A stretch of 63,817 nt of DNA from WYZ-LMO2 sp038731605 (GTDB lineage: Archaea; Halobacteriota; Archaeoglobi; Archaeoglobales; Archaeoglobaceae). Location: positions 1 through 63,817 of the forward strand of contig JAVYQP010000007.1 of assembly GCA_038731605.1 (NCBI GenBank). The letters are read 5' to 3'. Positions 41,397 to 50,238 of the stretch are shown here, piece after piece. A program made the translations under genes and the position numbers. A model generated the notes under the pieces. That model had not been told where the DNA came from, did no database searches, and saw nothing but the letters and a program-made list of their open reading frames with translations. Numbering within the stretch: the first letter of the stretch is position 1; every line of letters begins with the position of its first letter.

Positions 41397-43457
41397 TTAA
41401 GCGTTTTTCATCGATCCTATCCTCCAATTGCACACATCGTTTGCGCAGATGATCCCGGATATCACAACCGCTTCTATCCCTCCGCCCGGAAACGTTGACG
41501 CACCCACCAAATACAGACCCTTAATCGGCGTTTTAAAATAAGGTCTTTTGACCCCGATTGATTGATCGAAGGCGTAGATCGCTCCTTGGGGCATGGAAGT
41601 GTATCTCTCAAGTGTTTTTGGTGTTGCGGTATCTTGAACAACTACGTGCTTGCTCAAATTGGGAATGACTTTTTCGGCTTTTTTAATCAGCGTTTCAGCG
41701 AGCTCCTCTTTCTTCTTCAAATACTCCTCCGTTCCCCTTTCTGGAAACTCGTGGTAGTTAGCACCAGTCAATATCGTGACACTCGCCTTTGCCCGTGGTG
41801 CTAAGCTCGGGTCGGCGTTTGAATTGATGACGATCTCATAGCCTTCGTCCAGGTTCTTGATGAGCGTTGGATGCTCGGAGAGATCCATGTCAACGCCAAG
41901 GAACACCATGAAACACGATGGGGACATTTTTAATCCCCTTATGTAATCGACGAATTCCTTATCCAAGTTCTCCTCCCCAACGAGCTCTAAGAACGTGACT
42001 TTGGCGTTTGCATTCGCCACGACAACAGGAGCTCTAAAGACCTTTTCTCCAACTTTTACCCCTCTAACCTCTCCTTCCTCGACCAATATCTTATCTACTT
42101 TGTGCTTGACCAAAACTCTGCCGTTGTTACCTTCGATGAAATCCCGCAGGCTATCCGCAAACCTCTGCGCTCCTCCCCTCGGGAAGTATCCCCCATGGAG
42201 GTAGTAAGCGACGCATGCGGTGAGAGCACTACTTGCGGGTGTTCTCTCAGCCTTTGTTCCGAGATACCCCAATAAGGCGCAGAGCAAGTCCTTCAAATCC
42301 TCGTTCCTAAGGTATTCGTCGAGCTTTTCTTTGTATGTCTTGCTCAACCAGTCGTAGAAATGCGGGTGTTCCCTTGGGTAGTTCAGGAGCTTTTTCTTAC
42401 CAAAAACCTTCACCATCAGCTCAGGAGGTAAGGGAGAGCGGTAAATTTCCGCATCCCTATAGCATTCGTCGTAAGCTTTCTTAGCCTCTTCGAAGAAGGC
42501 GGAAATATTCTCCTTCTCATCCGGAAACATCTCGGAGAGTAGTCCCGTGAACTCCTCCAAATTCCGTGCCTCTACCTCTTTCCCCCTAAAGATGTATTTT
42601 GTCGTGTTTCTCACGAAGAGATCTTCCTTTTTCAGTCCGAGTTCTCTCAGAAGATACGTAATAGGACCCTTTTCCCACAGCCCGCTGACGTCTGATACTC
42701 CAGTGTTAAAAACAAAGCCTTTTCTTGTGAAAGAAGAGCAGTAACCGCCGACCTTGTTGTGCTGTTCTAAAACCAAGACTTTGTAGCCCCTCTTCGAAAG
42801 CAGGGCTCCGCAGGTTAAGCCACCGATTCCCGAACCGACGACGATGACGTCATACTCGTCATCTTTCTTTGGCTTTCGAGTATCTATTTCAATTCTCCAG
42901 TCGTATTTCTTGAACTCCCTTGCAACGAGATAGGCTGGTGCTTCCAAAGGAAAGACGATCGAAAAAGCTATGCCCAAGGCGATCAAAGCGTTCGAGAGAA
43001 CAACTGCGAAGGGTGTCTCAAGTAAGAATAAGATTGCGTTTGCTATGAAGATCACCGCCCAAACTCCTGTGATCACACTGTTAACTGCCAAAAACAATTT
43101 TTCTTTCCAGTATACCTTTGGATAATCCCTTTTTGAGATTTGCAATGTGTAGGGTTGCCTGATGATCAAGGAAAAGATAGCCATGAGGAACAACGCCGAA
43201 TAACCCAGAAAACCACTGCTATCTACGAACACGTCAAGACCAAGGATAAAAGTGCCCACCGTCGCTACCGCAAAATAGAGAACGGAAGTGACATCCATCA
43301 AGTTGACATTTCGTTTGCGGATCTGAAAAGACACGAGTAGCGAAGAGATCGCAAACGGAACGACGACGCCAAACTTGCTCCCAATTCCACACAAGCTCCA
43401 GTAGACGATCCAAGGGGTGAATGAGACGAGTATATAAAGCATGCCGGGTATTTTCAT
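41397..43457 (-). CDS. Membrane-anchored FAD oxidoreductase, CrtI/CrtISO-like
   Basis: 686 residues from ATG 43457; a GTG at 43469 is an alternative. The first 180 form about six hydrophobic segments of a family I do not recognise. The rest is a phytoene-desaturase/carotenoid-isomerase-like flavoprotein: dinucleotide loop VVGSGIGGLTCG (about 207-216), VLEQHNKVGGYCSSF, GGYFPRGGAQRFADSL and the C-terminal LYLVGASTFPGGGIEAVVISG. Substrates may be polyprenoid lipids or carotenoids (inferred from the family). No carotenoid genes are in the window. An inverted repeat (43480-43499) sits in its promoter. Confidence 0.82.
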   Translation of the reverse strand: MKIPGMLYILVSFTPWIVYWSLCGIGSKFGVVVPFAISSLLVSFQIRKRNVNLMDVTSVLYFAVATVGTFILGLDVFVDSSGFLGYSALFLMAIFSLIIRQPYTLQISKRDYPKVYWKEKLFLAVNSVITGVWAVIFIANAILFLLETPFAVVLSNALIALGIAFSIVFPLEAPAYLVAREFKKYDWRIEIDTRKPKKDDEYDVIVVGSGIGGLTCGALLSKRGYKVLVLEQHNKVGGYCSSFTRKGFVFNTGVSDVSGLWEKGPITYLLRELGLKKEDLFVRNTTKYIFRGKEVEARNLEEFTGLLSEMFPDEKENISAFFEEAKKAYDECYRDAEIYRSPLPPELMVKVFGKKKLLNYPREHPHFYDWLSKTYKEKLDEYLRNEDLKDLLCALLGYLGTKAERTPASSALTACVAYYLHGGYFPRGGAQRFADSLRDFIEGNNGRVLVKHKVDKILVEEGEVRGVKVGEKVFRAPVVVANANAKVTFLELVGEENLDKEFVDYIRGLKMSPSCFMVFLGVDMDLSEHPTLIKNLDEGYEIVINSNADPSLAPRAKASVTILTGANYHEFPERGTEEYLKKKEELAETLIKKAEKVIPNLSKHVVVQDTATPKTLERYTSMPQGAIYAFDQSIGVKRPYFKTPIKGLYLVGASTFPGGGIEAVVISGIICANDVCNWRIGSMKNA

Positions 43458-43479
43458 TCCATTCCCCACACTACTTTTT

Positions 43480-43499
43480 CACAGCCAATTTAAACTGTG
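43480..43499. promoter_or_regulatory. Inverted repeat around TATA-like sequence
   Basis: CACAG-N10-CTGTG spans 43480-43499 and encloses AATTTAAA, a TATA-like element 30-40 bases before the minus-strand flavoprotein start. This is the layout of an operator that blocks TBP binding. It is short and could be chance. Confidence 0.35.
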
Positions 43500-43599
43500 C
43501 TATGGTCGCTTATAAACGATTTTGGAGACTCATCGAGCATCGGAAAAAATTTATGCAGAGTGAACTAAATTAAACAATAAAAGTAAAAAGTGATCCGAG

Positions 43600-44322
43600 A
43601 TGCCTTCAGTGGATTACGTTGTCATTGGTGCAGGGTTTGCAGGCTTGCATTGCGCAAGGAAACTAATAGACAAAGGTTTTAACGTCTTAGTTTTCGACAT
43701 GCGTGAAGCTGGAGGCGAACTTGCTGTTTTCTCGAAGTTAGGCGAGTTTGCGAAAGAATACGAAAAATATATAAAAAAAGTTAGCGAGCTGAGAGAAACG
43801 ATCCCCGTCGAGCTCGGGACTGTCATAAAGTCCAAGCCAGTAATAGTCAGCTCTAAAAACGGCTTAAAGAGGTTTGAAGCAAGAAGGGCACTACTATGCA
43901 CAGGTGCAACTGATTTCTTACCAATAAAGCTCAACGTTCTTGGAAAGAAGATCTCCGGAATCTACACCCTCGACCATGCATTGAGGGCGGTTGCAGAAAA
44001 CAAAAGGATTGGGGAAAAAATACTCTTCGTCTGCAAAAGGGAGCCAATAGTGGACTTGGCGGTCAAGCAGTTCACAGAACTAAATTACACGATCGAAGTC
44101 GTTGAAGTTGGCGAGAACATCGAGGTAAGCGGAGAAAAAAGGGTCGAGGAAGTGGAAGTAAACGGTGTGAAATACAAGTGCGACGCAATCGTCTTTTACA
44201 ATGGAAGAGAGCCATTTAATCCGCTTAAGCTCAAGGGGACACCAGTTGGGAACATCGCAGTTTGTTCCTACGACTACTCAAAAGTTGAGGAGCACGTGAA
44301 GAACTTTCTCGCAAAATTTTGA
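43600..44322 (+). CDS. Small FAD/NAD(P)-binding protein, thioredoxin-reductase-like fold
   Basis: 240 residues with an N-terminal dinucleotide fold VVIGAGFAGLHCARKL and GGELAVFSKLGEF, then ALLCTGATD and ISGIYTLDHAL, as in pyridine nucleotide-disulfide oxidoreductases. No CxxC redox pair is present and the chain is about 60 residues shorter than thioredoxin reductase, so the usual disulfide chemistry is unlikely. Archaeal sarcosine-oxidase/NADH-oxidase alpha-like fragments look similar. The role is unknown. It is divergent from the membrane flavoprotein. Confidence 0.78.
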   Translation: MPSVDYVVIGAGFAGLHCARKLIDKGFNVLVFDMREAGGELAVFSKLGEFAKEYEKYIKKVSELRETIPVELGTVIKSKPVIVSSKNGLKRFEARRALLCTGATDFLPIKLNVLGKKISGIYTLDHALRAVAENKRIGEKILFVCKREPIVDLAVKQFTELNYTIEVVEVGENIEVSGEKRVEEVEVNGVKYKCDAIVFYNGREPFNPLKLKGTPVGNIAVCSYDYSKVEEHVKNFLAKF

Positions 44323-44405
44323 ACATTTTGAAATTTGATTTAAATTTAAAGCAGTTTTAAACGAAAATATTTTAATCCCCCCGCTGACGGAGACACGGTG
44401 ATGTT
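44323..44405 (+). promoter_or_regulatory. Promoter and ribosome binding site of the fused beta-oxidation gene
   Basis: ATATTTTAA at about 44368-44376 is a TATA-like element about 30 bases before the ATG. GGTGATG just upstream of the ATG at 44406 acts as the ribosome binding site. Confidence 0.45.
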
Positions 44406-46361
44406 ATGGATATAAAGAAGGTTGCAGTTTTGGGCGCAGGGGACATGGGGCACGGGATCGCAGAGGTGTGCGCAATCGCTGGCTACGAAGTGACAATGAG
44501 GGACATAAAGCAAGAGTTCGTCGATAGGGGGATGGAGAGGATAAAGCAAAGCTTGCTGAAGCTTCAAGAGAAAGGCAGAGTGGAGAACGCCGAAGCGGTT
44601 CTTTCAAGAATAAAGCCAACCGTAGACCTTGCGGAAGCAGTTAGAGATGCGGACATAATAATCGAAGCGGTTCCAGAGGTCTTTGAGATAAAAACACAGG
44701 TTTTCGCTGAGTGCGATAAACTCGCAAAACCTGAGTGCATTTTTGCAAGCAACACTTCGACGATGAAGATCACGGATTTGGCAAAGGCAACGAAGAGAGA
44801 AGACAAGTTCGTTGGACTGCACTTCTTCAACCCGCCCGTGCTCATGCAACTCGTTGAAGTTATCAAGGGCGAAAAGACGAGCGATGAAACGATTAAGATT
44901 GCAGTTGACTTCGTGAAGAAGATCGGAAAAGTTCCAGTAGTCGTGAAGAAGGACGTCCCCGGATTCATCGTTAACCGTGTCCAAGCCCCAGCGGGAGCTT
45001 TGCTCATGGCTATAATAGAGAAGGGAATTGCAACCCCAGAGGAAGTGGATGCGACGATTCGAAGAATGGGGCTACCAATGGGTCCCTTTGAGCTCATGGA
45101 CTTCACTGGCATAGATGTGTTCTACCATGCGAGCAAATACTATGCGAAAACGATAAGCCCGGACTACGAACCACCGAAGATACTCGAAGACATGGTAAAG
45201 GCAAAGAACCTCGGAAAGAAAACTGGGAAAGGTTGGTATGACTGGAGCGCTGGAAGACCGATAATTGACTCGAGCAAAGCGACCGATAAGATAAACCCGT
45301 TTGATTTCACGATTGTCGAAATAAACGAAGCTGTGAAACTCGTTGAAATGGGAGTTGCGGAGCCAGAAGAGATCGATCTCGCAGTAAAGCTTGGGTTAAA
45401 CAGACCATTTGGTCCATTCGAGATCGCAAAGTCTCTCGGACAAGATCAAATCCTTAACAGGCTCAATGAGCTTGCGAAGCAGTTTGGAAAGAAGATATTC
45501 GAGCCTGCGGAGACCATAAAGGCTGGAAAGCTCATGGAACTGATCGAGAAGAAGGAAAAGAAGGAGGAAGCAAAGGAAGAGGGTTTCAAGACGATAAAGA
45601 TCGAAAAACTCGAGGGCGGAGTTACGAAGCTCATCTTGAACCGCCCAGACAGATTGAACACGATATCTCCAGAGCTCTTGGATGAGCTCGATAAGGCGAT
45701 AACGCAACTCTGGAACGACAACGAAACGAGGGTCATCGTTATAACTGGCGCAGGAAGGGCATTTTCTGCGGGCGCAGATCTGACGACGCTGATTACGCAC
45801 CCGTTTGACTTCCTTGAGCACAACAGAAAAGGAGAGAGGATATTCAGGAGGCTCAGCGAAATTCCAAAGCCCGTGATCGCAGCGATCAATGGCTATGCGC
45901 TTGGCGGTGGGCTTGAGATTGCGATGTCGTGCGACATAAGATTGGCGAAGAAGTCCGCAATCATTGGACTACCAGAAGTGACCCTCGGCTTGATCCCAGG
46001 CTGGAGCGGGACGCAGAGAATGGCGAAGCTCATTGGTATAAGCAGAGCGATGCAGTTGGCTTTGACTGGGGAGAGAATAACTGCAGAAGTTGCGGAGAAG
46101 TATGGGCTGATAAACAAGGTCTTCGACGACGACAAGTTCGAGGAAGAAGTGATGAAGTATGCAAGAGAGATCGCCGAACGTTGTGCCCCGATCTCGATGG
46201 CTCTGATCAAGAGACTCGTGAACAAGGGCGGAGAGGTTCCAATGGACATCGGACTCGAATGGGAGTGCACCGCAGCGGGAATTTGCTTCGCAACCGAAGA
46301 CTTGCGAGAAGGGATTTCCGCTTTCCTAAGAAAAGAGAAGCCGAAGTTCAAGGGCAGATGA
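44406..46361 (+). CDS. Fused 3-hydroxyacyl-CoA dehydrogenase / enoyl-CoA hydratase
   Basis: 651-residue bifunctional beta-oxidation enzyme, dehydrogenase first. The NAD domain has VAVLGAGDMGHGIAEV (about 5-20), FASNTSTM, GLHFFNPPVLMQLVEV and the substrate domain VPGFIVNRV. The hydratase from about residue 395 has the oxyanion loop AFSAGADL, and both catalytic glutamates are kept (GGGLE and LPE). This order is reversed relative to bacterial FadB and is known in Archaeoglobus. It would serve growth on fatty or aromatic acids, or the reverse direction. It ends before a T-rich terminator. Confidence 0.94.
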   Translation: MDIKKVAVLGAGDMGHGIAEVCAIAGYEVTMRDIKQEFVDRGMERIKQSLLKLQEKGRVENAEAVLSRIKPTVDLAEAVRDADIIIEAVPEVFEIKTQVFAECDKLAKPECIFASNTSTMKITDLAKATKREDKFVGLHFFNPPVLMQLVEVIKGEKTSDETIKIAVDFVKKIGKVPVVVKKDVPGFIVNRVQAPAGALLMAIIEKGIATPEEVDATIRRMGLPMGPFELMDFTGIDVFYHASKYYAKTISPDYEPPKILEDMVKAKNLGKKTGKGWYDWSAGRPIIDSSKATDKINPFDFTIVEINEAVKLVEMGVAEPEEIDLAVKLGLNRPFGPFEIAKSLGQDQILNRLNELAKQFGKKIFEPAETIKAGKLMELIEKKEKKEEAKEEGFKTIKIEKLEGGVTKLILNRPDRLNTISPELLDELDKAITQLWNDNETRVIVITGAGRAFSAGADLTTLITHPFDFLEHNRKGERIFRRLSEIPKPVIAAINGYALGGGLEIAMSCDIRLAKKSAIIGLPEVTLGLIPGWSGTQRMAKLIGISRAMQLALTGERITAEVAEKYGLINKVFDDDKFEEEVMKYAREIAERCAPISMALIKRLVNKGGEVPMDIGLEWECTAAGICFATEDLREGISAFLRKEKPKFKGR

Positions 46362-46375
46362 TGGTGTAAATCCAA

Positions 46376-46394
46376 TTTTTTGTTTTCTCTTTTT
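46376..46394 (+). terminator. T-rich terminator after the beta-oxidation gene
   Basis: Two runs of T (TTTTTTGTTTT and TTTTT) just after the stop codon on the plus strand fit an archaeal oligo-T terminator. No stem is needed for this type. Confidence 0.5.
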
Positions 46395-46443
46395 AATTCC
46401 GCCTCGCCGACCGCAAGCTATTTAATTTTCACAATCTAACGTT

Positions 46444-48120
46444 ATGATGGTGATCTTGAAAGTTGTCTACGTTGTAGCGGTAGCCTTCGTAGCTCTGCTG
46501 TTATCCTTTGTGTCTACCAACGTCGCTCTAAGCACTTATGAAAGCTGGGTCAACTACAAGAGTCCCTTTGCTAAGATTCTCCAAGACGTTGAGCCCGTAA
46601 GAGTTCACGGAGAGCCTATAGCGAGGCACGTGGTCTTCGTATTGCTCGACGGTTTGAGCGTCGACACCCTTATGGATTTAAGCAGTGAACACTACGAGTT
46701 AAGGAAACTGATCTCAGTGGGAGCCTTCTATCCAAACGGTTTAGCCAACACGCCTACGTATTCAGTTCCCGCAAGAGCGTCGATACTAACTGGAGCTCCG
46801 CCGGAAGTCAACGGCGTGCTTTCCAACGACTTCAAGGGAGTTTTGAGTATTGACAGCCTTCTAAGGTCTGCGAAGGATGAGGGGTTTACGATCGTGTGCG
46901 TTGGAGACAAGTCTGTAGAGATGCTTTTCTCGGGTCTCATAGATGAGAGCTTTGAAATCGAAGAAGGTGGCAATCACGGAGCCTTAGCTCTGACCGAGGG
47001 CTTAAGACTCTTCGAGAAGTATTCTGAGGCTGGAAACAAGGTTTTCCTTTGGATTAGCGTTGCAGACATTGACATGGTTGGTCATTTGGGTGGCGGTAGC
47101 AAAAGCTCGGAGTATAACGCCACAGTCGTTAACACTGGTAAGCTCGTGCTTGAGTTCGTGGAGTCTTTGGTTGGAAAAGATGCTCTAATCGTGTTGCTTA
47201 GCGACCACGGTTTCAAGAGGGTTGGACACCACGGGGGCTCAGAGCTCGAGGTTAGGAGGGTTTTCACACTATTCATAGGCTCTGGGGTTAAACCCGGGTA
47301 TTATGATGTCAGCTACACACACAACGACGTTGCTCCCACGACTGCAATGCTCTTGGGGCTGAGATTGCCTGCGCAGTCGATGGGCAGAATTTTGGTCGAT
47401 GGTTTTAGCGTCCCAAGAGAAGAGGTCGAAGAGTATAGCGTTGCCTCAAAAGAGCAAGCTTCCAGAGTCGTAACCGCAATAGGAGAGAGCTATGGAGTAA
47501 AAATGAGCGTTGATGATCCTTGGAACTCGTATTCCATGGTGAAGAGCAGACTTTACAGCGAAGGCATGGCTTTGAGACTTGCTTTGGTGTTGATCTTAGC
47601 GATCCTAATGTTAGCGGGATTATACGTTTCCCTAAGGGTTCATCCTTTGGACAAGAAGCTCTTAACCCTTACAGCGATAGGATTCGCAGTTTATGAGATG
47701 ACAGATTTGATAGCTTACTCACTGTGTAGCGGACCCACGAGTCTCTCGGACATCCTATCGCTGGGAGAACTCCTGGACAAAACGAGGGTTTCAGCGATCA
47801 CAGCTAGCATAACTTCGGCAGTCTTCTTGGGCATGGTGGAGTTAACAAGGTTTAGAGTTGGTCTCTCGAGGATCTTAGCCTCTACCGTTACGGTGCCACT
47901 ATTAGCAATGATGCTCGGGCTTGCGTTCGCAACTACTTTCTACATTGACTACGGCTCAACGGTAAGATTCCCTCCACCGGATTGGAACGGTGGATTCATG
48001 TTCTTCGTCTTCCTCATGAAGACTTCGTTCACGGGTCTCGTGGGAGTGCCATTGATGGGAAGCATTGTGGTGGCGTTCTCCATCGTGGGCTTTTACATTC
48101 ACCGAGTGCCAAAGAAGTGA
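46444..48120 (+). CDS. Membrane phosphodiesterase / phosphotransferase, alkaline-phosphatase superfamily
   Basis: 558 residues. A signal-anchor helix (5-27) is followed by an outside catalytic domain: D69 (LLDGLSVDT), nucleophile region TPTYSVPARASILTG with S107, D208/D210...H214 (VADIDMVGH), SDHGF (D254, H255) and GHHGG (H262). About five membrane segments follow (375-550). This order resembles nucleotide pyrophosphatases and, in its membrane tail, GPI ethanolamine-phosphate transferases. The nucleophile is Ser where most relatives have Thr. An envelope lipid or glycan substrate is inferred. It ends two bases before a convergent gene. Confidence 0.8.
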   Translation: MMVILKVVYVVAVAFVALLLSFVSTNVALSTYESWVNYKSPFAKILQDVEPVRVHGEPIARHVVFVLLDGLSVDTLMDLSSEHYELRKLISVGAFYPNGLANTPTYSVPARASILTGAPPEVNGVLSNDFKGVLSIDSLLRSAKDEGFTIVCVGDKSVEMLFSGLIDESFEIEEGGNHGALALTEGLRLFEKYSEAGNKVFLWISVADIDMVGHLGGGSKSSEYNATVVNTGKLVLEFVESLVGKDALIVLLSDHGFKRVGHHGGSELEVRRVFTLFIGSGVKPGYYDVSYTHNDVAPTTAMLLGLRLPAQSMGRILVDGFSVPREEVEEYSVASKEQASRVVTAIGESYGVKMSVDDPWNSYSMVKSRLYSEGMALRLALVLILAILMLAGLYVSLRVHPLDKKLLTLTAIGFAVYEMTDLIAYSLCSGPTSLSDILSLGELLDKTRVSAITASITSAVFLGMVELTRFRVGLSRILASTVTVPLLAMMLGLAFATTFYIDYGSTVRFPPPDWNGGFMFFVFLMKTSFTGLVGVPLMGSIVVAFSIVGFYIHRVPKK

Positions 48121-48122
48121 AC

Positions 48123-48506
48123 TTAGATCTCTTTTACCTCCTCAACAAAAACCTTTTCGCCGTTTTGAACACTTTTAAGCTTTGAAATATCGCAGAGCAA
48201 TTTGCCAATCACATTAACTGCGCTTGCCGGGCGAATGAACTCGTCGCTTATTGGTGTCTTTCCAAAGAATAGACACAAAGCTCTTCCTGGAATCCAATAC
48301 GCCACGTCTCCAAGCTCAACGATTTCCTTGCTGTTCTCCTTTTCCACGCATTTGGCTTCGGTTTCGAAGTATATTTCGTCTCCCCAACGATTCGCTATCG
48401 CTTCGATCGGCAACGCTTTTCTTATCGCTTCAACTGTTCTCGGTGCAATGTCTTCGTAGATTTCCGCAATGCATTCCACGCTCTCAAACTTGAACCTGAG
48501 CCTCAT
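48123..48506 (-). CDS. Cyclophilin-like fold protein (DUF369 type)
   Basis: 127 residues from ATG 48506. The pattern FKFESVECIAEIYEDIAPRT, AIANRWGDEIYFET and DVAYWIPGRALCLFFGKTPIS is that of small cyclophilin-like proteins of the TM1367/DUF369 group. These lack the proline-isomerase active site and have unknown function. It follows the PPP phosphatase by nine bases, so it is probably in the same transcript. Confidence 0.8.
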   Translation of the reverse strand: MRLRFKFESVECIAEIYEDIAPRTVEAIRKALPIEAIANRWGDEIYFETEAKCVEKENSKEIVELGDVAYWIPGRALCLFFGKTPISDEFIRPASAVNVIGKLLCDISKLKSVQNGEKVFVEEVKEI

Positions 48507-48515
48507 AACAAACAC

Positions 48516-49292
48516 CTATATGTTGAACTCGTAGCCAAATTTTCGAATAAAGTCGTATCCATCTCTAAAACTCTTCTCCGCTTCAAACTTAAGGATTGCG
48601 AAGTTTGCAAGCCCATAGGGATTTGCACAGGAACCAATTGTGACAACCATTCCGTCTTGCTCGGCTTTCAAGACCTTGTAGGGTTCATGCGATCTGACCA
48701 CGATCCTAAGTCCAAGGTTATCCAAAAGACGCTGAGTGGCTTTTTTGCCGAAGAAGAACATAAAACCTCTCCTGTAGTTCTCTCCGCATTCCTCTTTCTC
48801 CCAAGGATCGTTCCACATCATCTGGAGCGAAATTTCTTCGCCTGGATTCCTGAGGAGCTTTTTGCTCACTTCTACACAGGGAACCCCGCCGTGAACCATG
48901 AAGATCTCGTTGTTTAAGATTGCAGAAACTGGCATCCTTTCCCAAAAGCTCCTTAAGGCTTCGTATATCTCTTCGCCGTTTTCATAAGCGCTCAACTGAA
49001 AAGGAAGCTCGTGCGGGTAAACGTCTTCGCTCTCATGGTTTCCACGTAGGAGAAAAGCTTTGCCCTCGAGGAACATTGAGAGAACCTTCTCGTATACTTC
49101 CACTGGGTAATCGCCACGGTCTGCGTAATCGCCGAGAAAAATCGCTTTTCCTTCGATCTCTCTTTCGATTATTTCGAGCGCTTCGATGTCGGCGTGAATA
49201 TCTCCGATGATCGTGCAAACTTTTTCCTCGATTTCAAGCATTCTCTCGCCTATCAAGCTCTTCGCTTCATCAATCATCTCGATCAGATCCAT
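48516..49292 (-). CDS. PPP-family Ser/Thr protein phosphatase
   Basis: 258 residues from ATG 49292; the longer frame would invade pyrB on the other strand. Metal ligands of PP1/PP2A-type phosphatases are present: GDIHAD (D31, H33), GDYADRG (D55, D58), RGNHES (N85, H86), MVHGG and SHEPY. The first motif normally reads GDxHG, so alanine replaces glycine here. It would dephosphorylate proteins. Its start is 49 bases from that of pyrB on the opposite strand. Confidence 0.9.
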   Translation of the reverse strand: MDLIEMIDEAKSLIGERMLEIEEKVCTIIGDIHADIEALEIIEREIEGKAIFLGDYADRGDYPVEVYEKVLSMFLEGKAFLLRGNHESEDVYPHELPFQLSAYENGEEIYEALRSFWERMPVSAILNNEIFMVHGGVPCVEVSKKLLRNPGEEISLQMMWNDPWEKEECGENYRRGFMFFFGKKATQRLLDNLGLRIVVRSHEPYKVLKAEQDGMVVTIGSCANPYGLANFAILKFEAEKSFRDGYDFIRKFGYEFNI

Positions 49293-49341
49293 ATGAAAAG
49301 ACTCATAAACCCTTATATAATTACTCCGCACAGTTTTAGCG

Positions 49342-50238
49342 ATGAAACACTTGATCTCGATCGAAGATTTGAGCAAGGTCGAGATACTGAGAATACTCGA
49401 TAAAACTGAGGAGTTTGAACCTGTTGCCCTTGGGAAAAAGAGTTTAGACGTTTTAAGAGGAAAGATTCTTGCTAACCTCTTCTTCGAGCCATCGACGAGA
49501 ACGAGAATCAGTTTTGAATGTGCGATGAAAAGGCTTGGAGGTGAAGTTATCAATGTCTCCACGCAAGAAGTTAGTAGTATGGCAAAAGGGGAGACGCTTG
49601 CAGACACGATAAGGGTTATCTCGAACTACTGCGATGCGATAGTGATCAGGCATCCATTGGAAGGGGCTGCAAGGTTCGCTGCGGAGAACGCAACAGTTCC
49701 AGTTATCAACGCAGGAGATGGCGCAGGGCAGCATCCTACGCAGACGCTTCTTGACCTTTACACGATAAGAAAAGAACTCGGAAAAATCGACGGAACAAAG
49801 ATAGCACTTGTTGGCGATTTGAAATACTCAAGAACAATTCATTCCCTAATCAAAGCCCTTACGCTCTTTAAAACCAGGATCTACCTAGTTAGCCCCGAAG
49901 GTCTTGAACTGCCACAGGAGTTCCTTGAGGGGCTCTCGGGAGAGATGGAGAAGGCTAAACTCGAAGAAATCGTAACAGATGTGGACGTAATATACGTTAC
50001 GAGGATTCAGAAAGAGAGATTTCTTGACGAGGAAGAGTATCGGAAGGTTGCGAAGAGCTACAGGATAACGGCGGAGATCGTGAATAGAATGAAAGACGAG
50101 GCGATAATCTTACATCCCCTACCGAGAGTTGACGAGATCGCAGTCGAGGTGGACTCGATGAAGCAGGCGAGGTATTTCAAGCAAGCATTTTATGGAGTCC
50201 CAGTTAGAATGGCGATACTCACCGAGGTGATGTTGTGA
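49342..50238 (+). CDS. pyrB: Aspartate carbamoyltransferase, catalytic subunit
   Basis: Makes carbamoyl-aspartate in pyrimidine synthesis. The 298 residues contain the carbamoyl-phosphate loop FFEPSTRTRISFE, QHPTQTLLDLYTI and LHPLPRVDEIA (ATCase-type). It is followed at once by pyrI, so the enzyme is a holo-ATCase with regulatory chains. It is paralogous to argF (54.6 kb), and both start MKHLISI. Confidence 0.97.
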   Translation: MKHLISIEDLSKVEILRILDKTEEFEPVALGKKSLDVLRGKILANLFFEPSTRTRISFECAMKRLGGEVINVSTQEVSSMAKGETLADTIRVISNYCDAIVIRHPLEGAARFAAENATVPVINAGDGAGQHPTQTLLDLYTIRKELGKIDGTKIALVGDLKYSRTIHSLIKALTLFKTRIYLVSPEGLELPQEFLEGLSGEMEKAKLEEIVTDVDVIYVTRIQKERFLDEEEYRKVAKSYRITAEIVNRMKDEAIILHPLPRVDEIAVEVDSMKQARYFKQAFYGVPVRMAILTEVML

